Made by a program: the position numbers and the translations under genes
Shown: piece by piece, positions 57,220 to 64,000 of the stretch
Numbering within the stretch: the stretch's first letter is position 1
How the letters are laid out: every line of letters starts with the position of its first letter
Notes under the pieces: model-generated
What the model saw: only the letters and a program-made list of their open reading frames with translations
What the model was told of the DNA's origin: nothing
Database searches by the model: none
From: Saprospiraceae bacterium
GTDB taxonomy: Bacteria; Bacteroidota; Bacteroidia; Chitinophagales; Saprospiraceae
Direction of reading: 5' to 3'
NCBI GenBank assembly: GCA_016715965.1
Contig: JADJXG010000001.1
Span: 2,175,501 to 2,239,500, forward strand
DNA length: 64,000 nucleotides

Positions 57220-58587
57220 ATGCAGATTAAGACCCGATTAACACTGCACTACATTCTCCTGTTTGCTTTGATTCTGGGATTTGCTTTGTCATTTTTTTAT
57301 TCTAAATACAAGGAAATTCTGGTGCAGGACAATTTCCAGAAAATGAAAGCCCAGTCATCAGTCTTGGTGGATCGGATTTGGACTGAGAAATCGAACATGG
57401 GTAATTACAAGGATACATCCTTTCTTCCTTCAAGTTTTGATTTGGAGATTTTTGACCAGCAGTATCACAAACTGTTTAGTTTAAGTCCTGTCCCAATAAA
57501 GATTCAATATTCCGATTTTTTAGAATTAATGGATCAATCAGAGATCCGGAGATTTGGATCAGGCAATCAACTGATCATTGGATTTATCAAATCGGTGGGG
57601 CATGGAGAAAAATGGGTCGTCATTGCCCAAAAGAAAATGGGCAGTAAGGAGTTGAATGATATCAGTAATTTGTTGTTATTAACCTTCTTATTGTCATTGG
57701 GTATTGCGGCCATTGGGGGATTCTGGTACACCTCCCATTCTCTAAAACCTTTCAAAACATTAAATGATCAGGTGGACAATATACTGCCATCCAGTCTGGA
57801 CACAAGATTGAAAGAGACCAAGGAGGGAGATGAAATATCTCATTTGATCACTACTTTTAATAAAATGCTCGATCGGATCGATGAAGCATTTGCTTATCAA
57901 AAAAACTTTATTTCAAATGTGGCGCATGAGCTCAAGAATCCAATTTCCGTCATGACTTCCCAATTGGAGCTGTTGCTGAGAAGCAAAAACAGATCGGAAG
58001 AAGAATACCGGAAAATTACTCAGTCCATTCTGCAGGACTGCTTCCGCCTTTCAGACATTACTGACAACTTAATGCAGTTGGCCAAAATTCACACCCTCAA
58101 AGGAAACTTCAAATCAGAGTCTTGTCGAATTGAAGAACTTTTGATGGATTCTAGAAAACAAATTCTTCGAGCCAATCCGGATTATAAAATACACATAAAC
58201 TATGAGGGGATTCCTATGTCAGAAGAACAATTATACATACAGGGAAACCGTTCGCTTTTGTGTTCCGCATTTATGAACATCATCGATAATTGTTGTAAAT
58301 TTTCGCAAGACCAATCTGCTTTTGTGGACATCCGGATTCCAGAATCCGGTGCCAGAGAGATCGTAATCAAAGACAACGGGCCAGGTATTGAGGAAAGTGA
58401 GTTGTCTCAAATATTTAAACCGTTTTACAGGGATGCAAGAACGAGAAACAAACAAGGTACTGGGATTGGTTTGACAGTGGTTGATTCAGTGATAAAATTA
58501 CACGGTATTGATCTTCAGGTTCGATCAAAAATTGGTTTGGGAACAGAATTTCACCTATATTTGCCGAATGGTAAGGACAAGTCCTGA
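57220..58587 (+). CDS. Sensor histidine kinase
   Basis: 455 residues. Two membrane helices (ILLFALILGFALSFFY; LLLLTFLLSLGIAAIGGFWY) around a ~120-residue periplasmic sensor, HAMP, phospho-acceptor VAHELKNPIS, and ATPase DNGPGIEESE and GTGIGLTVV. Partner of the preceding regulator. The haloperoxidase paralogue 3 starts 19 bases later. Confidence 0.95.
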   Translation: MQIKTRLTLHYILLFALILGFALSFFYSKYKEILVQDNFQKMKAQSSVLVDRIWTEKSNMGNYKDTSFLPSSFDLEIFDQQYHKLFSLSPVPIKIQYSDFLELMDQSEIRRFGSGNQLIIGFIKSVGHGEKWVVIAQKKMGSKELNDISNLLLLTFLLSLGIAAIGGFWYTSHSLKPFKTLNDQVDNILPSSLDTRLKETKEGDEISHLITTFNKMLDRIDEAFAYQKNFISNVAHELKNPISVMTSQLELLLRSKNRSEEEYRKITQSILQDCFRLSDITDNLMQLAKIHTLKGNFKSESCRIEELLMDSRKQILRANPDYKIHINYEGIPMSEEQLYIQGNRSLLCSAFMNIIDNCCKFSQDQSAFVDIRIPESGAREIVIKDNGPGIEESELSQIFKPFYRDARTRNKQGTGIGLTVVDSVIKLHGIDLQVRSKIGLGTEFHLYLPNGKDKS

Positions 58588-58606
58588 TGTCTGCCAATGA
58601 ATGACC

Positions 58607-59989
58607 ATGAAAAAATATCTGAATTTTTGGAATTTCATCCTTTTAGCGGTACTATCCTCTGTTACATTTTTTGAATATTTTACCTCAAATTCAAAGGACT
58701 ATAAATCTGAAATGTTAAATGAATGGACAGACCTCTTGCTGGAACTTGAAAAATCCACTGCTGGATACCGTCCACCCGTAGCTGCCAGAATGCATGCCTA
58801 CCTGGGATTGGGAGCTTACCTTTCTTCTGTGACAGAATCCGAATTTGAGGACCTTAGCTGTTTTCTTCAAAACATGGATAATCAGTCTGACGTCGTTACG
58901 ATCGGATTAGATGCAGGACTTTCTGTAAATAGTTGTTATTCCCGTCTGGCCGAATTGTTTTTTGTAACTGCTCCTCCGGCACAACTGGGTAAAGTCAAAT
59001 TACTGGAATCTAAATTTCGCAAGAAACTGGGAAATCGATTGGACCCGGAAAAGAAGATGAGATCGATCAGTTATGGGTTTGAAATGGCGGAAAAAGTTTG
59101 GAAGTATTCCATGTCTGATACCCATGGCCACGATGCGTTTTTGTATAATTACGATGAAAAATACATTCCGCCGGAGTGTCCGCTGTGTTGGGAAAAAACT
59201 GGAGGCAGGCCCATGCCGGCTTTGTTGCCAAATTGGAAAAACGTCAGAACTTTGGTAATAGATACCGGTGATTTGCAGGTGATTCCTCCTCCTGCATTTT
59301 GCCCGGAGGAATATAGCCAGTATTTTTCCCAGGCTTATGAGCTGATCATGATCCAACAAAATCTAAATCGTGAAGAAAAGTGGATTGCAGAATTTTGGAG
59401 CGATGACAAAGCAGGTCTGACCATGTCACCTCCGGGTCGTTGGATTTCAATTGCCAAAGAAGCAGCTGCCCTCATTGATTTAGATTTTCGGACACGCTTG
59501 CAGATGAACATGGTTCTTGGACTAGCCATGTCTGATGCGGCAGTGTTGATTTGGAATGCTAAATACACTTATCATTTGATGAGACCTGAGACCTTTGTTA
59601 AGAAGTTCATTAATCAGGATTGGTATTCCCACATTCCTTCTCCTGCTTTTCCAACCTATCCATCAGGACATGCTGCGTTTGGTGCTACCGCAGATGTAAT
59701 ATTAAGCGCATACCTTGGAGATCATTTTGCCATGACAGATTATACGCACCATGGGAGAAAAGAATTTGAAGGCGATGCACGTAGTTTTAATTCATTCAGA
59801 GAAATGGCCATCGAAAACGCCTGGTCACGGGTATTGGCAGGAGTACATTTTCGAATGGATTGTGATGCTGGCTTGGATCTTGGTTATAGGTCTGGATATC
59901 TTTTTAAATCCAAAATTGGTTTGATAGACAACAATGCCACATTCAGTATGGAAGGCTCAAATCTTAAGAAGACCAATTCCATTTTTTAA
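58607..59989 (+). CDS. Vanadium-dependent haloperoxidase, paralogue 3
   Basis: 460 residues from the ATG at 58607. N-terminal hydrophobic signal or anchor (FWNFILLAVLSSVTFFEYF); no lipobox. Motifs KYTYHLMRP, TYPSGHAAFGATADVIL, SRVLAGVHFRMDCDAG. The segment from PSGH to the catalytic His is close to paralogue 2 (both have RSFNSF..MA.ENAWSR). Likely co-transcribed with the two-component system. Confidence 0.88.
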   Translation: MKKYLNFWNFILLAVLSSVTFFEYFTSNSKDYKSEMLNEWTDLLLELEKSTAGYRPPVAARMHAYLGLGAYLSSVTESEFEDLSCFLQNMDNQSDVVTIGLDAGLSVNSCYSRLAELFFVTAPPAQLGKVKLLESKFRKKLGNRLDPEKKMRSISYGFEMAEKVWKYSMSDTHGHDAFLYNYDEKYIPPECPLCWEKTGGRPMPALLPNWKNVRTLVIDTGDLQVIPPPAFCPEEYSQYFSQAYELIMIQQNLNREEKWIAEFWSDDKAGLTMSPPGRWISIAKEAAALIDLDFRTRLQMNMVLGLAMSDAAVLIWNAKYTYHLMRPETFVKKFINQDWYSHIPSPAFPTYPSGHAAFGATADVILSAYLGDHFAMTDYTHHGRKEFEGDARSFNSFREMAIENAWSRVLAGVHFRMDCDAGLDLGYRSGYLFKSKIGLIDNNATFSMEGSNLKKTNSIF

Positions 59990-60344
59990 TGTCGTATTTG
60001 TTTTTATAAGAATAGGGATTGTTAATCTCGGCTTTTTGTCATCAAAACAGGAATAAGCTCCATCTAATTCCCTTACCTGATTGTCTCTGAGACTAGAAAG
60101 CATTTATTTCATCGTATAATTTGAATGGTCAATTCTAGTCTCTGATTAAATGATCCTGAAATACTAAATACGTATTTGCAGTAATGGCCATAAAGTCAGT
60201 GCAAATATTGGCTTAAGAGATCATTCGAATGATGGTTAAATACTTTCATCTTTTGGTATACTTTAATATGAAAACACCATACAATAAAACCATTTTGAGT
60301 GCTGAGATTTTTTTGTTTTGAGCTCCATTGGAATAAATATGAAA
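59990..60344. other. Intergenic, nothing recognised
   Basis: About 355 AT-rich bases before the inverted-repeat element copy B. Confidence 0.5.
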
Positions 60345-61354
60345 GCACATATGTCCAAAATAATTTTTACAAATCAACATTCCCACTTTTTGTCGCGCAC
60401 GACTGAACGATCCAAGCTAAAAGCTTGGTAGAGTGCGACAGCACTCTAAGTGAAGGAGCCGCGAAAGCGGAGTACAAAAAACGCAGCCTTTTCTAAGGCG
60501 GCATCTTCCTTGGTTCTATTGATCTTTATTTGGTTCATTTTGCAAGGTTCTCTGTTGGGACAGATTTTGGGCGCTGTATATTGCCGCTCCATAATGTCAT
60601 TTCATTTGGATGGTATGTTTGATGAGTGCATCATATTAGTTTCAGTTAAAGGAGCGACAATATAAGGCGCTATTTCCAAAATCTGTCCTTCTTGGGCCGC
60701 TGACGAAAAGGCTCGTAATATTATTCATTATTTAGATTGAAATATCAGGAATAATGATGGTTTTCATGCATTTCAATGCGGCTTAGGGCTCCGCAGCTCG
60801 GGTACCCAACCAGCGAATTTCGCGGTCATGCTAAAAACTGTCTGAGCCCAACCGAGGAGCTACCCACTATGACGGAGTTGGCGAAGCGAGGATTGTGGAG
60901 CCCAGTAGGAGAGGTAGAGGCGAGTTTTTTTAGCATAGCGAAAGAGCTGCAGTTGGGTGAGCGAGGTGATCGTAGCGAAGTATCCTGCCACGCAGGATAC
61001 CATCGTACGACAGTGCGATGGCGAAGTGAACCGCGAAAGCGGATAATTGAAACAGCGAACTATCTTTGTTTTATCCCTTGCGCCTTGCCCCCAATTTATT
61101 GGTGGGGGCTCCTTCACTTTTTGAGCTGTTCCCTCTATGGCGGGACAAGCTGCTCAAAACTGCTTCGCAGATCGTTCAGTCGTCTTTTGACGGCCAAAAG
61201 AAAGTAACATGCATGTAGTTTGAAAAACAAAATATATTTTTTAAATTACAATAGGTGTTATGGGCTTCTATTTTATAATAACGTTTCAAAATTAGTATTC
61301 ACTTGTAAATCACTGGTCACATATCAAATTTAAACTTATTTTGGACAGGTGTGA
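60345..61354. mobile_element. Non-autonomous inverted-repeat element, copy B
   Basis: Right end is the inverse complement of TCACACCTGTCCAAAATAA, exactly the left end of copy A; the left end here is an imperfect match. The interior follows copy A with extra hairpin modules (CCAAGCT/AGCTTGG near 60410, AGTGC/GCACT near 60432, GTATCCTGC/GCAGGATAC near 60981). No transposase frame. Confidence 0.75.
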
Positions 61355-61556
61355 TATGAATGACAATTTGAGTTCAATCAAAATAGAAATCAAGGATCAA
61401 AATGAAAAGGACATTAAATTAATAATTTAAGAAAAATCCAACTGCTATTTTATTTTTATCCTCCGTTGTACATACATTTGATTGAAAATCAGCTAAGCCA
61501 ATTTTGGTTTAAGAATTCATTCTGAATCAGACCTTTTATTTGTTGCACCCATGATT

Positions 61557-61592
61557 TTTAAAAAAAACAAAGCCCATCTTTTTCAGACAGGC
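61557..61592 (-). terminator. Terminator after haloperoxidase paralogue 4
   Basis: On the minus strand an 8-bp stem GCCTGTCT / AGATGGGC (two wobble pairs), then TTTGTTTTTTTT. Confidence 0.7.
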
Positions 61593-61644
61593 CCGTTATT
61601 TTATCGTTGTTGTATGAATTGATTCCTATGTTAGGAAGAATTTG

Positions 61645-63123
61645 TTATTTCGAAACGGTCTTTCCGTTCTTTAGGGACTTTTCAATACTGCCATCAAAAT
61701 ACTTGCTAAAGACATCATCCCATAGGTAGTGACCGATGCTTCTACCCATTTTTAAACCTTCAATATTGTCCGCTTGAATGTGATATCCACCCATCACCCT
61801 AGAAATCCCTGCCATATCAGCAGTGGCTGTAAATGTTGGGAGCGGCAATGAGATTGGATCTCCCGGCGTTTCGGTAATAATACCTGGTTTTCTAATTTCT
61901 TCCTCACCAAATCGATCACTTCCTGTGAATAATTCCAAAACTTTGGCACAGGCCCCGCTCACAGTGCTGTGTCCTGAAACATAGGCAGGAAAAGGTGGTG
62001 AAACAAAATTGGCCGGAGAATACGGATGCCAGCAATTGGCCGGAATTTCCTGAGTGCCTTTGTCAGGTCCTCCCCATCCTTTGATTTTTTTATCTGGATT
62101 GTAGCATCTGACCAGCGTCCATGGCCTAGAGCTGTCATAATATCTCTTGGTTTCCCAACAAGCGATGAAAGCATCCATAGCCGTGATAGCTACAGTAAAG
62201 AATAATTTTACATCAGTGTCAAGATCATTTTGATCCCTGACAGAAACCATTTGGGCAAATTGCAGCCAATGGCCAGCCTGCCCAGTTGATCTTGGCCCAT
62301 CCCTCATAAACTCTATAATGCATTTTCTCTCTGGTGTCAGATTTGCATTAAAATCGATCACTTCCTGGACTTCTTTTTCCAATTGTTCAGATCCGAATTT
62401 TGGGTATTCGGGTGCTCTAAACTGTGCAGATGATTTTAATCCGAAGGGCTTTACACGATACCAATGTGGTGTCAGAAAATTGACCAAGAAGGTATCCCCT
62501 TTTGCATCTACAAAAGGCAGAGGATGCCATTTATCAGGGTTGATCACCTTCTTGTACGACTGGACCGGCGTGTAATAGGTATAATCAGAAAATGGCAGGC
62601 CGTTTGAACCTATTTCATTGCCATGTTGATTTGCGCCATCATTTTTTCGGTAATCGATTAATGCTTTTGCGACTTTATTGCCAACTCCTTCTGGAGTAGC
62701 CATGTCTGTGCTTTTATTGTTTGGATTAAATCCTCTTTTTGTAAATTCTTTGGTTAACAGCTCTTTATCGGCAGGATATTGATCCAACATGGTCCTGTAC
62801 ATGGCATAAGCGATGGCAATTTCTTTGTTTTTTTTCGTTCTTTCAGCTTTGGGACGTCTTGCACTGGAACCCAATTGAGAACCAACGGCTTTATCATCAT
62901 AAATGGCCCATGCATCATACATGGCATTGATTGTGATTCCCAATTGTCTGGATTGGATGGTAGGTCTTGCACCTACCCGATCTACATCGTTTGCTGTCAC
63001 TTCAAGAGCAAGTTTCAACCAATCATAGGCTGCACTGGGTTTATAGTTTGAAGGATTTTTTTGGGTAAAGCTTGCGGTAGTAAAATGGAATACCAGCCAA
63101 ATAATACAAAATAATTTTTTCAT
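61645..63123 (-). CDS. Vanadium-dependent haloperoxidase, paralogue 4
   Basis: 492 residues with signal peptide (FCIIWLVFHFTTASFTQ), no lipobox. Motifs KRYYDSSRP, AYVSGHSTVSGACAKVL, SRVMGGYHIQADN. The residue after the catalytic region differs from the other three (YHIQAD in place of VH.RMD), so it is the most divergent. Substrate unknown. Confidence 0.85.
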   Translation of the reverse strand: MKKLFCIIWLVFHFTTASFTQKNPSNYKPSAAYDWLKLALEVTANDVDRVGARPTIQSRQLGITINAMYDAWAIYDDKAVGSQLGSSARRPKAERTKKNKEIAIAYAMYRTMLDQYPADKELLTKEFTKRGFNPNNKSTDMATPEGVGNKVAKALIDYRKNDGANQHGNEIGSNGLPFSDYTYYTPVQSYKKVINPDKWHPLPFVDAKGDTFLVNFLTPHWYRVKPFGLKSSAQFRAPEYPKFGSEQLEKEVQEVIDFNANLTPERKCIIEFMRDGPRSTGQAGHWLQFAQMVSVRDQNDLDTDVKLFFTVAITAMDAFIACWETKRYYDSSRPWTLVRCYNPDKKIKGWGGPDKGTQEIPANCWHPYSPANFVSPPFPAYVSGHSTVSGACAKVLELFTGSDRFGEEEIRKPGIITETPGDPISLPLPTFTATADMAGISRVMGGYHIQADNIEGLKMGRSIGHYLWDDVFSKYFDGSIEKSLKNGKTVSK

Positions 63124-63352
63124 TACCTAGTTTTGAGATGATACGTTAAGTTTGCAAAATTATAGGGGTGGACCACTTTCCCGACAATTGTTTTGTGAAT
63201 GTCCAATTATGATGGATGAAAAAGGGATAATAATATGCGAATAAGTTTTGGACGGTGATTCATTTTCGAAACATATTATGATTATTAAAGTGAATCTAAA
63301 CTGTAAAAATGATTCATCCTAATATTTATTCTGCTTGACCATCAATTTGTTC

Positions 63353-63360
63353 TAATTTTG
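63353..63360 (+). promoter_or_regulatory. Possible promoter of the LytTR regulator
   Basis: TAATTTTG, with a TTG 15 bases upstream, gives a ~100-base leader before the ATG at 63463. Confidence 0.4.
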
Positions 63361-63462
63361 TGGAAGAAGACTATTAAGAGCTAATTGTACTTTAAAATTC
63401 TATAAAAGCCAAGTACTGCAGAATATATGCAAACAAGAAAAATAAAATATTAAAAACGTGCT

Positions 63463-64000
63463 ATGAATAATGCACTAAGATGTCTGGTGATTGATGACGA
63501 TCCATTGATTTGTGATTTAATCAAACATTTTTGTTCAAAGATTTCTCAAGTCCAATACTGCATCTCAGCGGGAAATGGTACTGACGGTCTTCAGGTTCTT
63601 TCTTCGCAGGAGATCAATCTCATTTTTTTGGATTATAACTTGCCGGATATGAAAGGAGATTATTTATTGGAGTTGAAGCGGAATAAGGTACCTGTGATCA
63701 TGATTACTTCCGAATCCGATTTTGCAGTTAAATCCTATGAATACGAAGACGTATTGGATTTTCTGGTAAAACCCTTGTCTTTTGACAGATTTTACAAAGC
63801 AGTCAGCAGGGCATTTATAGATAGAAACAAAGAGATGCACGTTCCGGAAGTCCAGGCTGTTAAATCTGATTTTATATTTATCAAAGATGGAACAAAAAAA
63901 GTAAAAGTTGTTTTTGAGGAATTGTTGTTTTTAAAATCCGAAGGTAATTATATTTCCTTTGTGACTAAGGACAAATCCATTCTTAGTCTGATGACTTCAA
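63463..64000 (+). CDS. LytTR-family response regulator (3' end outside window)
   Basis: 179 codons visible. Receiver: VIDDDPLICDLI, phospho-Asp in LIFLDYNLPDMKG, Lys in DFLVKPLSFDRF. The LytTR DNA-binding domain begins with FIFIKDGTKKVKVVFEELLFLKSEGNYISF. Its kinase is expected beside it, outside the window. Between paralogue 4 and this gene nothing else is recognised. Confidence 0.92.
   Translation, partial: MNNALRCLVIDDDPLICDLIKHFCSKISQVQYCISAGNGTDGLQVLSSQEINLIFLDYNLPDMKGDYLLELKRNKVPVIMITSESDFAVKSYEYEDVLDFLVKPLSFDRFYKAVSRAFIDRNKEMHVPEVQAVKSDFIFIKDGTKKVKVVFEELLFLKSEGNYISFVTKDKSILSLMTS

Noticed and set aside
63427..63453. An 8-codon frame beginning ATGCAAACAAGAAA, the same first bases as the Cys-ending peptides
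   Set aside because: It stops after MQTRKIKY, lacks the core and terminal Cys, and has no hairpin behind it. A chance match or a decayed start is more likely.

Overview
This window comes from a Bacteroidota chromosome, most likely a Saprospiria-like or related environmental lineage. The evidence is a type IX secretion (T9SS) C-terminal sorting domain, a hybrid two-component regulator with an AraC output domain, a Bat/MoxR operon, absence of obvious Shine-Dalgarno sequences, and several promoters matching the Bacteroidota pattern TTG-N17-20-TAnnTTTG, often ending 4-9 nt before the start codon. The window is AT-rich and has no tRNA or rRNA gene or CRISPR array that I could find.

Layout. 1-0.75 kb: 3' end of a secreted T9SS cargo protein. 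1.2-9.5 kb (minus strand): a methionine biosynthesis operon DUF4395-metX-osmC-metZ-hom, with metH behind it on its own promoter. It is preceded by a Met/Cys-rich leader peptide and a terminator hairpin that together look like a classical attenuator. 9.7-18.2 kb (plus strand): a hybrid sensor/regulator, three small genes for 34-residue peptides that all end in cysteine, a protein resembling the isoprenyl diphosphate synthase fold (ComQ-like), and a close Ste14/ICMT-type isoprenylcysteine carboxyl methyltransferase. I read this as a candidate bacterial prenylated, methyl-esterified peptide pheromone system, analogous in logic to yeast a-factor and Bacillus ComX. It is the most notable item in the window. 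18.5-25.4 kb: a secreted protein, metF, lgt, an outer-membrane protein, def, a lipoprotein and mnmG. 25.4-32.7 kb: a CDF metal transporter, a di-haem peroxidase with a small cytochrome c lipoprotein, sucA and a Crp/Fnr regulator. 32.7-42 kb: an outer-membrane protein, rny, a probable 6S RNA, pheT, a PLP decarboxylase, recQ and aroQ. 42-49.2 kb (minus strand): a moxR-DUF58-bat operon whose last gene carries a 52-residue glutamine-rich tract. 50-63 kb: four divergent vanadium-dependent haloperoxidase paralogues, one of them directly behind an OmpR-type two-component system, with two outer-membrane proteins and a MORN-type lipoprotein between them. The window ends inside a LytTR response regulator.

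Two non-coding elements (about 0.76 and 1.0 kb, at 14.7 and 60.3 kb) share terminal inverted repeats and internal palindromes but have no transposase, and look like non-autonomous mobile elements. One sits between two nearly identical copies of the cysteine-ending peptide gene.

The methionine genes form a connected route: Hom makes homoserine, MetX acylates it, MetZ inserts sulfide to give homocysteine, MetF makes methyl-tetrahydrofolate, and MetH transfers the methyl group. All functional statements are from reading the sequence and memory of protein families. No database search was run.
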